NCBI GenBank assembly: GCA_036426205.1
Contig: CM071569.1
Location: 285,256,418-285,320,417 of the forward strand
Direction: 5' to 3'
Source: Ascaphus truei
Lineage: Eukaryota > Chordata > Amphibia > Anura > Ascaphidae
DNA length: 64,000 nucleotides
Below the pieces are notes generated by a model that was given only the letters and a program-made list of their open reading frames with translations, was not told the DNA's origin and ran no database searches. A program made the translations under genes and the position numbers. Shown here in pieces: positions 32,273 through 43,794 of this stretch. Positions within the stretch are counted from its first letter, which is position 1. Each line of letters opens with the position of its first letter.

Positions 32273-32933
32273 CTAGTAAATGTCCATATATACTGTCATA
32301 GTGCTCCAGAATGCCAGTGACAAGAGCTGTATTTTCCTGGTCATTGAAGCGAGGATTACGTGGCTTCTCCACACGTTTCTTCCGAGCAGGTTTAGGGTCA
32401 GAGCTTGGCTGGTGCTGACTGGACTCTCCTTCTTCCAATGGAAGAGCCTCCAAAAGCTGCCCACCAGCAAGCACGCCACCACCATCCACCCCATCAGCAA
32501 CTGCGCCACCAGCAGCACTCACAGCACCAGCACTCCCACTCCTAGCACCAGCACTCCCACTCCTAGCACCAGCACTCCCACTCCTAGCACCAGCACTCCC
32601 AGTCCTAGCACCAGCACTCCCACTCCTAGCACCAGCACTCCCACTCCCAGCAACAGCACTCCCACTCCCAGCAACAACACTCCCACTCACAGCAACAACA
32701 CTCCCACTCACAGCAACAGCACTCCCACTCACAGCAACAGCACTCCCAGCAACAGCACTCCCACTCCCAGCAACAGCACTCCCACTCCCAGCACCAGCAC
32801 TCCCACTCCCAGCAACACCACTCGGTGCACCAGCAACATCACTCCCCTGAACAGTACGTTCACTCCGACGTGTACTCGCACGAGTAGCACTCCCACTCCC
32901 ACCAGCATCACTCTTCCCACGCTTTGCGGGCAT
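32273..32933 (-). CDS. Myb/SANT-like transposon protein, exon 1
   Basis: Start ATG at 32933 (MPAKRGKSDAGG). A basic N-terminus is followed by a long Gly-Ser-Ala-Val repeat (about residues 30-135, from an 18-bp DNA repeat), then KKRVEKPRNPRFNDQENTAL and LEHYDSIYGHLL, which is the first half of a Myb/SANT-like DNA-binding domain. The exon ends one base into a codon at a consensus donor (GTAAGT, 32272-32267). In Harbinger elements such a protein binds the transposon ends and helps bring in the transposase. The repeat part is probably a flexible linker and is likely length-variable. The longer upstream frame (to 33038) is hydrophobic and is probably 5' UTR. Confidence 0.75.
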
Positions 32934-33479
32934 ACTTCCAGCACTCACAAAAAACAGACAACTAATGTACAGCCAATCACACGAAACACTTCCACATATA
33001 AAACAAGACAAAGATGTAAACAAAACAACAATGGACAAAGCTCACCCAATACACAACAAGTCTCTCCGTCAATATGCAAATGTTCAATCAGCCAGCTCTG
33101 TGCGTCTCTCTCTCTCTCACTCCCAACAACACAGAGAATGATTAGCAGTACACGTTGCCTTTAAATATGGCGCGCAATCCAATACATGCTTGTTTCGCCT
33201 GATTCAGCAAGATTTGTGATTGGGCAACCTATCAGCACCCCGCCACGCACGCCGATACACCTGTGTGTGATCGGATAATCATCGTGAGAGTGGGCGGATT
33301 TGTTTTCGGGTTGATTTTGAATGTATTCGGCACTTACTGCATACGGAGAGGAAAAATCGCCATTAACATGACTAATCGGTAAACTTGCCGATTTCACTTA
33401 ATCGACGCTTACTGCATGAGGCCCTATGTATGATCAGAATGCCCATAGCAGAGAATTCATCCCTGGGCAGCAAGTGAAG

Positions 33480-33960
33480 CCCACTCGTCAGAACAAATTG
33501 ATGGCTTCCTGGTCTGGACTGTACACGGTTCTCAGGAAGATGACCTCTGCATAAGAATGCCTACCAGGTATCAGCAGAGGTGAAAGGCAGTATAGGGAGG
33601 GAAGTAGAAGAGATGCTGGCCCTGAGGGTAATTGTACCATTTCATAGCCCTTGTGCTTGCTAGGTAGTCCTGGCACCTAAGAAGGACGGCCCTATTTGTA
33701 TGGCAGGTCTTTTATGGTGATCACGGATCACAATCCTTTGAGTTGGCTACAAAGGGTGTCGGGGAAGAATGGCAATTTACTACGCTGGAGCATTGCCCTT
33801 CAAGAATTTGACTTTACTATTTAGCACAAGAAGGGTAGTGAGCATGGTAATGCTGATGGACTCTCCCGACAGGACATTCCTAGTGAGCCAAACACCTCAA
33901 GAAGTTCCAAGCTTGTGGAGCCACCAGACAAGGTGACTGCCACAGAGCCTTCATCTTGAG
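33480..33960 (+). pseudogene. Ty3/gypsy pol remnant with internal deletion
   Basis: Translated text resembles the start of a gypsy reverse transcriptase (EEMLALRVIVPFHSPCA, then VVLAPKKDGPI), joined abruptly near 33700 to the end of RNase H (VITDHNPLSWLQRVSG, NLLRWSIALQEFDFT, GNADGLSRQ). The part in between, including the catalytic YVDD region, is missing. A stop follows FTI and another follows TEPSS. A purine tract (GAGGGGGGGAGG) and an LTR follow directly, so this is the 3' end of a deleted gypsy copy. The 5' side is cut near the Harbinger-like terminus at 33424. Confidence 0.85.
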
Positions 33961-33970
33961 GGGGGGAGGT

Positions 33971-34230
33971 GTGACGGTGAGGGGGTAACCAGACTCACTA
34001 ATAAAGGTTAAGCCCGTTTGGTTACCTCTGATCTATGTATTGGGGTTCTAGAGTGTCAGCTCTTGAGCCTAATTGTTGTCTAACCCTATTGTAAAATTAT
34101 GCGACAATAAAGATTTTATGTGTTTTTATCTTTCCAGGAGTGCCGGCAAGCAGAGATTGCTGGGCTATGAGTTTCAAGGGGGATTTTGTGGAGAAAGTGT
34201 TGTCAGAATGTGTCTAGGTAGTCAGGATCG
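33971..34230 (+). repeat. 3' LTR of the gypsy remnant, end not defined
   Basis: It begins TGTGACGGTGAGGGGGTAAC just after the purine tract and contains GACAATAAAGATTTTATGTG (poly(A) region). It matches 47686-47925 for about 230 bp. The 3' boundary is not resolved; the LTR may run to about 34600. Confidence 0.75.
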
Positions 34231-34628
34231 AGAGTTGCTGGATACCCCAAAAATGTACCCAGGAATCACGTCTGATTCCTGAATAGATCTAGACACATTG
34301 TCCCGGAAATATCTCCCCTTGAAAACACTTGCGTGACTCACTGCTAGGAGTTCCTGCTTCAGCACAGACCAGAAAGGTAAAAGGGACATAGGGATGTAAA
34401 GTATCCCTGAAATGGTCAAGGGGTCGCTAGGTTAACGGGGAAACCCAGTTAACACCCAGGTCACCCAAAACCTGTATAGGGGTTATGAGGTGCTCCAACC
34501 ATAGATAAGGTTGTGAGGAGTTTTAAAAGTTAAGTCTATTTTATAGTGTATGGGGAATATAGCTAGTAAGAAATAAAGTGCAGCTTTTTATTCTATTTCC
34601 CATACCAGAAGACTTAGGATAGTTTAAA

Positions 34629-35190
34629 GTGTATATTTTATTAACAGCCTTGGTCCCAAATGCCATTGTTAAAGTCTTGTCTGTGTTTAAAACAGTTTGT
34701 TTTGGGAAATCCAATTTTCAAGTCTCTAAAAGTCAGAATGAAGTACGTGTCCAAGGTCAGAGGTTAGGGATTTGTGCATATAGGATTAAAACATCTGCAT
34801 ACATGTGTATTGAGGCTTCCTTACAAGCTGTTGGAAGATCATTGATGAACACTGAGAAGAGTAGGGGCCCCAGAACCGAGCCTTGCGGGACACCACAGAT
34901 GATATCCTAGGGGTTGGAGTTAAAGCCTGAGATAGACACATGTTGAGATCTACCCGATAGGTAGGAATGAAACCAGTTTAAAGCATGCTTCCCTATTCCA
35001 GAGCACCGGAGATTGTTTAGTAAGATAACATGATCAACAGTATCAAAAGCCTTTGCAAAATCTAGGAATATTGCACCAGTGAGTTGTCCCGTTCCATTCC
35101 ACACGGGATCTCGTTGCAAACTTTTAGCAGGGTAGTTACCGTGGAGTGTTTGGGGCGAAAGCCAGATTGGAATTGTCCTGGTTGCATATC
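34629..35190 (-). pseudogene. Rex/L2-type LINE reverse transcriptase fragment
   Basis: A minus-strand copy of the family at 11418. From about 35185 it reads NLAFAPNTP (frame-broken), then QLTGAIFLDFAKAFDTVDH, SGIGKHALNWFHSYLSGRS, and, with several shifts, the GVPQGSVLG region (VVPQGSVLGPLL-like) and CFK/VLNTDKT. Both the 5' end and the C-terminal half are missing. Confidence 0.85.
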
Positions 35191-35462
35191 CAAGTCACAT
35201 GCCCACTTGTGTGCTGTTCGTGACAGGTGGTATATGGGGACGGAATTAGGGGAGATATTAACTCATTTGAGGGACCTTTGTGAAGGTGAAGAGTGGGGCA
35301 GCTTGAGAGCTGGGTATTAACCCTTGTCCCGTATGCAGGTCACGTGCTCACAGGTGTGCCATACATGACAAAATAATGACTTTGTGCCAACATTTTGCCC
35401 TTGATACATTGAAAAATATATAGGTGCAAAAGATTCTAAAGTGCCAGAAACAATGTCTAAAG

Positions 35463-35491
<29 letters not shown>
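35463..35491. repeat. (TA)n microsatellite
   Basis: About 14 TA dinucleotides. Confidence 0.95.
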
Positions 35492-35494
<3 letters not shown>

Positions 35495-35544
35495 GCACAG
35501 GATCCGGCCTCCATTGTGTATTATAAGATGTGTACAAAAGGGAT

Positions 35545-35940
35545 ACATTTATTATAACAAGCAGTCACAAGGAATTGCACTTACAGGATATTAAAAGAAC
35601 AAATACATTGGAGAGAAATCTCTGTTAGGGACTCATCAACAGGTGTATAGGAGTCCAAGATGGATAATTTGCACCGGATTGCCAGATAATGGCCGCATAC
35701 AGCTCCTGCCACGAGCTAGCGTCGTCCCACAGCGTCTCACAGATACCTCACTTAGTCTCCCTCGATCACAGTTGGCGTATCGGCAGTAGGAGAATCAGCT
35801 GGCTGAGACTGCTGGAGACACAGGACTTCCTCGCAAAACCTCTGTACACGATAACGTCACCACGTCCCTACGCGTTTCCTCACGGCACGTGACTTCATCA
35901 GGGGTAGATAGGCTGATACAAACAGCCAGTTAAATAGTCT
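35545..35940 (-). mobile_element. Hairpin-led repeat unit (Penelope-like type)
   Basis: On the minus strand: CCTGATGAAG (35903-35894), a stem TCACG/CGTGA, GGAAACGCGTAGGGACG, about 300 bp with GTGAGACGC and CAGCTGATTCTC. The unit runs out in an AT-rich end with ATAATAAATG near 35550. This copy keeps CTGATGA exactly. No target duplication is located. Confidence 0.55.
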
Positions 35941-36699
35941 GTAGTCCGAGTAAATGTATCTACGAATGCTAGAATCAGCCAAAGCTGATTCAACAAAACA
36001 CTGAACTGACAACTAAATACTTGCTGGATCACACAATGTATGAAAATAAAAACAACACAAATAGTTATTCACACAATATGGACAATAGACTTAAAGAGTA
36101 TTAAATTGTTCCAACAACAGACTATAAGTAAAGTAAATAGACAATGAACTATTAATTAAATAAATGCGATATATATTATATATATGAATATATATATTCA
36201 CTGACCTGATGATGGGGTGCCCGTGACTTGGTTGCCGCTTAACATGGTTTGGCCAAAAGATTGAGCTAAGTGACCCCTACTTATGAGAAGAAAAACCATA
36301 TAGAAATGAAACCGATAACTTGCCACATTGGATGTGTTTTGGGACTTCTTTGTTTACTGTTTAATCTGAGTTACGCCATTTTCAGGTATGTCTGCGTCTG
36401 CCTGCGACGAGATGAAGGAATTGTGGAGCGTGTGGGAGGAGCTAGGGGCGGGGTCACATTTGCATATTGTCCCAGGTCTAGTTGCTGTGCTTGGCGATTT
36501 TCTGCGTTGGTTTTCTGCATCGCCTTACAGGTGGCGGGAAAGTGGCCTGTCACAGACGTACACAGTATGACAGGAGACTTACATTGAGGAAGTAAGTACA
36601 GGCTTTGATTTTGCTACAGTTCAAGAAAGTAGTCTAGTGGGAGTGGGGGGGGGGAGGGGTGGGGGGTGGGGTGAGTGGTTAGGCCACTAGGGGACATGA
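35941..36699. other. AT-rich DNA and an exon-like segment
   Basis: 36100-36200 is AT-rich. At 36388-36570 an ATG frame (MSASACDEMKELWSVWEELG...) follows TTTTCAG; it might be a transposon exon, but no family is recognised. A G run is at 36645-36675. Confidence 0.3.
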
Positions 36700-36900
36700 A
36701 GACGGGGACGGTTTAACCCCTTCATTGCCTAAGCGGTTAGCTACTAAGGTAATGAACCTCGGCTTTTAGTTTTTAGTACAAATAATTGAAGCAGGTGGTC
36801 TCCGGGGCTGAACCGCATTCATTTCAGGTCTGGGGACCCGCTGCTTCCCTAGGTACAGGCCTCCGTGTCGGGTGCCGGTATCTCCTGTGAGTTTAAATCT
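36700..36900. repeat. Fragment of the large TA-flanked/fold-back repeat group
   Basis: TTTAACCCCTTCATTGCC...GCGGTTAGC(C/T)(A/G)CTAAG matches text near 7530 and 6200 in the large element. The AGCAGG(G/T)GGTCTCCGG arm of the fold-back family (36790-36850) follows. Confidence 0.6.
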
Positions 36901-37002
36901 CCCGCGTGACGGCCCCCCGTGCTGGGAGGCTGTTCCACGGATCCACTACCCTTCCAGTGAAGACGTACTTCCTCACATTTCCCAGGAGCCTTCAACCTTC
37001 CC

Positions 37003-37145
37003 GGTCTCACCTGAACACGCGTAGCCCCGGTCTGACCTGAACACGCGTAGCCCCGGTCTGACCTGAACACGCGAAGCCCCGGTCTGACCTGAACACGCGT
37101 AGCCTCGGTCTGACCTGAACACACGTAGCCCCGGTCTGACCTGTA
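37003..37145. repeat. 26-bp minisatellite
   Basis: About 5.5 copies of GGTCTGACCTGAACACGCGT followed by AGCCCC, with few changes between copies. Confidence 0.95.
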
Positions 37146-37576
37146 GAAATGGGCAAATGTTTTCCAAATGTATTTGAGTCATTTTGCACAAAATCGATTC
37201 CTGGCAAAAACCATTTCTGCAGAAGTTCTAAGGACTAAAAAATAATAATGGCGCCTTTCCACCATCAAATCCCTGTTTCGCCAATGAACCACAGCTCAGT
37301 CACAATTGGCAAGTGATTAGTCAAGTATTTAACATTTGTTTAAAGATACCAACTCCCATCTCTCTCTCTCACTGTCTCCAACAATTTCATGCATGTGGAC
37401 CTTTTTGATACTCAATGGGGATTATTCTGTAAGACCCGACATTGCAGAGCCGCATGGTCTGCATTGAAACCCTATGAAAGTTCCACGCAGACAGCACTGG
37501 TCAGCGCTTTTGGAGCTTATAGAGTATGCCTCAATGTATTTGAAAGTTTCCAATGTATCACCCCTACAATCTCAAA

Positions 37577-37617
37577 ATTATTATTATTATTATTACTATT
37601 ATTATTATTATTATTAC

Positions 37618-37689
<72 letters not shown>
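37577..37689 (+). repeat. (ATT)n microsatellite with ACT interruptions
   Basis: About 37 triplets, mainly ATT. Confidence 0.97.
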
Positions 37690-37690
<1 letters not shown>

Positions 37691-40112
37691 CCCCCTCATG
37701 TCCTCTACTGCCACATCTTACTGCCCACCTCTGATGTCACCTCTAATGTCACCTCTACTGCCACCTCTACTGCATTCCTGTCTACTGCACCCAATGTACA
37801 TTCTGCTCGACCCCTATACTGCCACCTATCTATGTCACCACTACTGCCACCTCTAATGTCACCTCTACTGCCACCTCTAATGTCACCTCTACTGCCACCT
37901 CTAATGTTACCTCTACTGCCTCCTCTAATGTCACCTTAATAGTACACTTACTGTCACCTCACTGCACCCTACTTGCCACTTACTGCCACCCACAATTGAC
38001 CACCTATAATGCCACTTCTTACTGCCACCTCTATGTCACCTCTATGCCACCTCTGCTGCCACATCTAATGTCATCTCTAATGTCACCTCTAATGTCACTT
38101 CTATGCCCCTCTACTGCCACTCTAACTGCACCCTCTTCTGCCCACCTTACTGCCCTCTAACTGCCAGCCAATAAGCCACCCTTTACTGCCACCTCTAATG
38201 ACCACCTCTACTGCATTCTAGTGCACCTCTACTGCACATCTACTGCCACACTACTGTACACCAATACTGCCACCTCTGATTTTGCCACCTCTATTGCCAC
38301 ACTCTAATTGCCACCTCTCTTGCAATACTACGTGCCACTCTCTACGCCACTCTATTACCACCCGTATTGCCACTCTATTGCCACCTCTTTTGCCACATCT
38401 TTTGCCACCTCTTTTGCCACCTCTAATGCCACCTCTAATGCCACCTCTAATGCCACCGCTTTTGCCACCTCTAATGCCACCTCTAATGTCACCTCTGCTG
38501 CCCCCACTCTAATGTCAACCTCTACTGCCACCTCTACTGCCCCCTCTTTGCCACACTCTATTGCCCACCTCTTTTGCCACCTCTAATGCCACCTCTAATG
38601 CCACCTCTAATATCACCTCTACTGCCACCATCTAAGTCAACTCTACTGCCACCTCTAATGCCACCTCTGATGTCACCTCTAATGTCACCTCTACTGCCAC
38701 CTCTACTGCCACCTCTAATGTCACCTCTGCTTCCCCCTCTACTGCACCTCTAATGTCACCTCTACTGCCACCTCTAAGTTCATACACTGCCACTCTAATG
38801 TACTTAATGTCACCTCTACTTGCCATATCACTCTAGTACCTGCCACCACTCATACTGTTCACCTCTAATGCACCTCTACTGCCACCTCTACTGCCACCTT
38901 CTAGGCCACCTCTCGCCACCTCGTATGCCACCTCTATGGCACACTACTGACTGCCACCAATGCAATTAACGCACTCTCTGCCAATCAAATGCCATTTCTA
39001 GATGCCACCTCGTCTGCACCTCTACTTTGCACCTCTATTGCCCACCTCTACTGCCACCTCTACTGCCACCATATGCACCACTACTGTACCACTACTGTCC
39101 ACACTGCACTTACTGCTATGCACCCTATCCACCCTCTGCCACCCATGCACTTGCCACCTTAATGTCACCTCTTTGACACTATTGTCACCTCTCTCTGCCA
39201 CCTCTACTGCCCACCTATCTGTGCACCTTTGTCACTCTAATGTCACATCTACTGCCACCCTCTGAATCATGCCACTCGCACCTCTAATGCCCCTCAATGC
39301 CACCCTATGGCTCACCCACCCCTATATGCTCTTAACACTCTTTACCTTACGCCACCCTCTACTGCCACCACTACTGCCACCTCTATTGCCACCTTTACTG
39401 CCACCTCTATTGCCACCTCTACTGCCACCTCTATGCACCTCACGACACCTTATATTGCCACCTATTGCCACCTCTATTTCCACACATTCGATCTTGCCAC
39501 CTCATTAGCACACCTCTTTTGCCACCTTTTGCCACTCAATCGAACTGCCCACGCACCTCTACTGCCACCTCTTGTCACCTTCTAATCACCTATCTGCCAC
39601 TCTACTGTCAACTTGTCACCTCTATGCAACCTCTGATTGCCACCTCTACTGCCAACTCTAATCCACTCTACTGCACCTTAATGTACCTCTAGACCTGCAC
39701 CTCTCACCTAAGGACACCTCTACTGCCACCTCTGATGTCACCTCTAATGTCACCTCTACGCCCACCTCTACTGCACACTATATGTACCTCTGTGTCTGCA
39801 CTCACCCCTACTGCAACGTTTGTACTCAGCACCTCTAATGTCCTTAATGTTACCTATACTGCCACCTCTAATGTCACTCTACTGCCCTAAGCCTCTTATG
39901 CCACTCTGCCTCAGCACTATCTAATGTCACCTCCTGCCACCCTCTAATGTCACCTCTACTGCCACCTCTACTGCCACCTCTACTGCCACCTCTACTGCCA
40001 CCTCTACTGCCACTTCTATTGCCACCTCTATTGCCACCTCTACTGCCACCTCTAATGCCACCTCTACTGCCACATCTACTGCAACCTCTACTGCCACCTC
40101 TAATGCCACACA
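37690..40112 (+). repeat. 12-bp minisatellite, ACTGCCACCTCT / AATGTCACCTCT
   Basis: About 2.4 kb built on a 12-bp unit with three main variants (ACTGCCACCTCT, AATGTCACCTCT, AATGCCACCTCT). The two ends (37730-37940, 38370-38770, 39940-40112) are regular; much of 38800-39850 is full of small insertions and deletions that break the period. Reading frames of Tyr-Cys-His-Leu or Thr-Ser-Thr-Ala repeats here are not genes. Confidence 0.95.
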
Positions 40113-40295
40113 GGAGGTTGGGAAACTGGAAGGACAGACTGGTACAGGAGAACATTCGGAAGCAGGCCCAGATAACTAAGGGGGCTGGCTTGGGTTTGTA
40201 TAGTGTAATGGGGTTATTAAGGGGGTCAGATGTACACACCCGTGTGCTGGAAGCGAGTTTCATATTTACACGTATGTGAACGGCTAATTTGACTT

Positions 40296-40362
40296 TTTGC
40301 ACCCAGGTAAACGAGAGGTAATTCTCAATGTCATGTATTTTCTAAGTTAATAAAATAAAGAA
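40296..40362 (+). repeat. LINE 3' tail fragment
   Basis: CACCCAGG...AACGAGAGGTAATTCTCAATG, TAATAAAATAAAG: the same tail as 24243 and 27797. Confidence 0.7.
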
Positions 40363-40679
40363 TACCTTTGTCTACATCCTTAAGAGTCCCTCAAAGGACT
40401 AGTGAATCGATCGGAGCTGTCATCTGTAGCTAGGCGTTCCGGAGATTACAAACACATGGTCAGTCAATTAACATACCAGACAGAACAGGTGTTTACACCC
40501 AGGAGGGCCTGACATGCCCTAATTACTCAAACAAAGGGAGCTTCGCTAGATAAATAAGTTAGAGGGCATTTCACATTCAGGTGACTTTCAGGGTTGCCAC
40601 CTTCTATTGAAGGCTAACCCGGAGACTTTTTACAATATATATATTTTTACGTGTATTTATTTATTTTATATATTTATTT

Positions 40680-40749
40680 CTCTTACCGGTCCTCTCTCCC
40701 CCCAGCATCCTCTCTCCCCCCCCCACCAGCATCCTCTCCTCTTCCCAAG

Positions 40750-40786
<37 letters not shown>

Positions 40787-40856
40787 CCACCCCACCAGCA
40801 TCCCCCCCCCCCCAGCATCCTCTCTCTCCGCTCCTCTCCCCCCCCCCCCATCATGC
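40680..40856 (+). repeat. C-rich tract with 34-base poly(A)
   Basis: CCAGCATCCTCTCTCCCC-like units surround an uninterrupted A run at 40750-40783. Confidence 0.95.
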
Positions 40857-40885
40857 AGAATAATGATGGTCACCAAGGTAAAGTG

Positions 40886-41082
40886 CAGGGGTGGCCAACT
40901 CCAGTCCTCAAGGGCCACCAACAACCAGATATTAGAGATATCCGCTGCGTGGGTATCACAGTGGCTCAATCAGTGGCTCAGTCAGAATGACGAGCCCTGA
41001 TTGAGCCACCTGTGCTGAAGCAGGGATATCCTTAGTATCTGGGCTGTTGGTGGCCCTTGAGGACTGGAGCTGGCCACCCCTG
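40886..41082. mobile_element. hAT-like MITE
   Basis: Termini CAGGGGTGGCCAACTCCAGT and the inverse ACTGGAGCTGGCCACCCCTG. The arms continue CCTCAAGGGCCACCAACA. Flanks GTAAAGTG and ATATAGTG agree at 6 of 8 positions, as expected of an aged 8-bp duplication. Same family as 17130, 54744 and 61688. Confidence 0.85.
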
Positions 41083-41282
41083 ATATAGTGTTTCACGGTG
41101 AGCATCAGGTACTGTGTATAATGAGTTTGTCCTGGCTACGATAGACTCTTGATAAAGGGCTAACTTACAGTACATGTCTTAATATGAAGATGGAACCTCA
41201 GCCTTTCTGTATTGGTAGGAAGCCTTTCTCTGTAAGGTATTTTTTCATATACTTACTTTTTTTTGTATACAGCTGTTGTATG

Positions 41283-42113
41283 TGTAACGGATTTTCTGGC
41301 CTGACCTGACCCACCCAATCTCACATTAGCCCCTGTGGTCTAACCGGCCCCCATTACATGGTAGTGTCTGGTGGTGCACCTGTTGGCAACAGGACTCCTG
41401 AGTCTCCCGCATGATGTTGTGTGGGGAATGCCAACCCAGACAGGCAGCTGAGGTTGTGCGCTAGAGTCCTACCTACATACAGTGCAGCGCCTCCACCTCA
41501 TCAGGATCTCTGCGTCCGCAAGGAGATGGTTCTGATGAGGAACTCCTTCCCGGTGGTGCCTTCCGCTGGAGAGTAACTTCACACTCACACTGTGGAGTTG
41601 TCTTGAAACAGGGCATCTTTATTGATCAGTGGGCTAACTGCCCCTCACAGCTGGCAGCTCAGCCGCTCATCTTCACTGGTACTTCCCTTTGAAAGGTCTG
41701 CCCTCCTAATGGAGTGGGATCACCTCTCCCCTCATGGAGATCACCACCTGTGCCAGGTCCCTGGACACAGTGTAGGCCCAGCCAGCCTTGCTGCTGCGGG
41801 CCCTTGAGTTAGAACTGTGTCACTAGTTAACTCACTAGTGGACACCTTGGCCTTCTGCTCTGAACTCAGCCTTGCAGAACACACTTGCACACTAACTTTG
41901 GGCAGTTCTGTGCCTTATATACCTCAGGAACAGGCACAACTCTGATGTCACTAACGGTGGACTCAGAGTATGTTACCACTCCCCTTGAATACATATGACA
42001 CCTCACCAGGGTGTGAGGGCAAACCTCCATGATTGATGCTGGCAACCCTGTAACTTACCAGGTTTACTGCCAGCATGAGAGAGAACTGTATGCCATTTTA
42101 CAGTATGGCTACA
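41283..42113 (-). repeat. Solo LTR with 4-bp TSD
   Basis: On the minus strand it starts TGTAGCC and ends CGTTACA; TATG flanks both ends (41279-41282, 42114-42117). A TATA box on the minus strand (GGTATATAAGG) lies near 41910, and an AATAAAG signal lies at about 41620. It shares termini and layout with 51714-52421 and 53423-54158. Confidence 0.85.
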
Positions 42114-42654
42114 TATGTAAGGAATATTACTATGTCATTTTGCTTTGTCACTTTTGTTTTCTTTGTTTGTTAGTGAAGAATGTATTTTGTCTCTTGAATC
42201 TTTAATGACATCACACCTTCAGTATATGTTCCATCACTATTTATACCACTGAGAGAATTCCATGTTGCTGTTAGTCACAATGCATATAGCTTATGTATTT
42301 TCCGGGGTTTGTTCGCCCAACACTGACAGCTGTGAGGTTAATCTCTTTTTTTTTTTTATTGTTGGTTGCAATTGTTTTTGTTGCAGGTTTAACAACCCAG
42401 GATGGGGTATGTCTCAAGATTGCAAATTTGGGACCCACATTATGTTAAAAACTTGCGGATAGATTTGGTGCAGTTTCTTGCACCGGTTTTGTAGATGGGA
42501 GACTTTGCTAAATACTCCCTGGTAACTCACACAGGTCTCTTAGACTTCTGCGTGGTTCAACAGAGGGGATCTTTAACACGCGGGAATTCCTTTTTAGAAA
42601 TGTGTATCTCATCTTCTTCAGCTCTTGGGAATACTGTACACCGAGGCCTTAAAG
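42114..42654. other. Unique DNA, no feature recognised
   Basis: AT-rich sequence with a T run near 42345. Confidence 0.4.
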
Positions 42655-43160
42655 CCCCTCCCCCCTTCCAGGTACAGCGGTTGCAGCCTCTCTTCTCCAC
42701 ATTTCTCCAACAAATTTCCTAATCTCCTCTTCCCATCTTTCGTCTTGGTCTTTTGATATCCCTTTGAATCCAGTCGAGTACCATCTTTGTCCAACCACGA
42801 TCATGGTTTCTGCTTGCGATATTTCCGACCCTCCGCCATTTTAATTTCTTCACCCTTGTGATGATGTCACAGACTTTTGCTCAGAACCCATTCATTCTTT
42901 TTGCAGTTGCTATGGGTAATACCCAGCATGCATCTCTCCATACTTATTTGAGTTGTCTGCAGCTTCTTGATTGTCTTTGCATTTAGGATCCAAGTTTTAC
43001 ATCCATACGTTCACACAGGCAGAATACACTGGTCAAAAACGTTCCTCTTGAGGCACAGAGGAAGGTTCACTTGATTGAATTGTTTCTTTCAAATGTGCTC
43101 CATTCCATCTTTATTCTCCTATTGATTTCATTCAAAAGGTTCGGATCCATTGATACTGGC
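42655..43160 (-). pseudogene. RTE-type LINE ORF2 C-terminal remnant
   Basis: Minus-strand text reads LKRNVFDQCILPV, then TYGCKTWILNAKTIKKLQTT, SMERCMLGIT, KNEWV and, further on, RTRLDSKGYQKTKTK-like RG/RR-rich sequence. This matches the tail of RTE-type reverse transcriptases, where ...LPVLTYGxExW and an RSMERxMLGI block are typical. Several stops break it. Confidence 0.75.
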
Positions 43161-43794
43161 TGGCTAAGGTACACTTACAGATGTTGTGTCATTTACTTTC
43201 ATCGGGGTCTCATGGAGTATGCCTGATCGCCCGATATTTTGTCAGCTGCTCGCAGCTTACTCACAAGTGCGGCATGTCGGGAAACAAATGAGTTTTGGCG
43301 TTGGTTGCAATACTCCGTAGTAATGTTAGGTGGTGCTAGTGTGTCTTCAATCTAAATGTAATGTAATCCACCCCTTGTTCCCGTTCATTTCGCATGATAT
43401 GATACCGTATGATAAAATAGAATTTAATAAAAATGATATTACAGTAAATGACAGTTGGTGTAAGGGTTGCCAGCCCGTGGCCCCGCGAGCCACACGTGGC
43501 CCTTCAATGCTTCCTGTGCGGCCCCTGAAGAGAGAGGAAAACATAATGACTGCATGCAGACCATAGAGACATGGGAGGGAGAAGCCAGAGCGTCCCTTAA
43601 CTAGCTCCTCTCCTGAGCTCCTATCGACCAGCGACCCGTAGTGGGCTCCCAAACATCCCAGGGTACAGGGAGTATAAACCCTGTCTGCTGAGAGCTCCAC
43701 ATGGTGCTGGCTGTGGGGAAAGGAGAGCAATGTAGAGACAATTAGACCACTTCCCCCTTTATCCCCCTGTCTCCCCATCTGCACCCATCCCCCT
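43161..43794. other. Unique DNA, no feature recognised
   Basis: Contains TGGCCCCGCGAGCCACACGTGGCCC-like text at about 43480, the border of a possible MITE. Nothing else was identified. Confidence 0.35.

Larger units (their letters stand above)
30140..33424 (-). mobile_element. Harbinger-like element encoding a Myb/SANT-like protein, 3' part lost
   Basis: The 5' terminus on the minus strand is GGGCCTCATGCAGTAAGCG (33424 downward), bordered by TA and close to the terminus of the 4337-8018 element. The sub-terminal region carries further TGCAGTAAG and CGATTA motifs. Three exons with matching phases follow (32273-32933, 31616-31921, 30140-30217). The opposite terminus and any transposase are not found before the microsatellite at 29757, so this copy is incomplete or the other gene is lost. 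TIR type and Myb-like gene fit PIF/Harbinger elements, whose Myb-like protein acts with the transposase. Confidence 0.6.

Noticed and set aside
35869..35903. Calling this copy an active hammerhead ribozyme
   Set aside because: CTGATGA and GAAA are present, but an extra A precedes the stem and I could not pair a stem I/III with an acceptable cleavage triplet.
37003..37145. CRISPR-like array
   Set aside because: Repeats are directly adjacent with no unique spacers, in a vertebrate genome; it is a minisatellite.
37389..40279. Many open frames (poly-Leu, poly-Tyr, Tyr-Cys-His-Leu, Thr-Ser-Ala)
   Set aside because: They are by-products of the ATT microsatellite and the 12-bp minisatellite, open because the unit length is a multiple of three.
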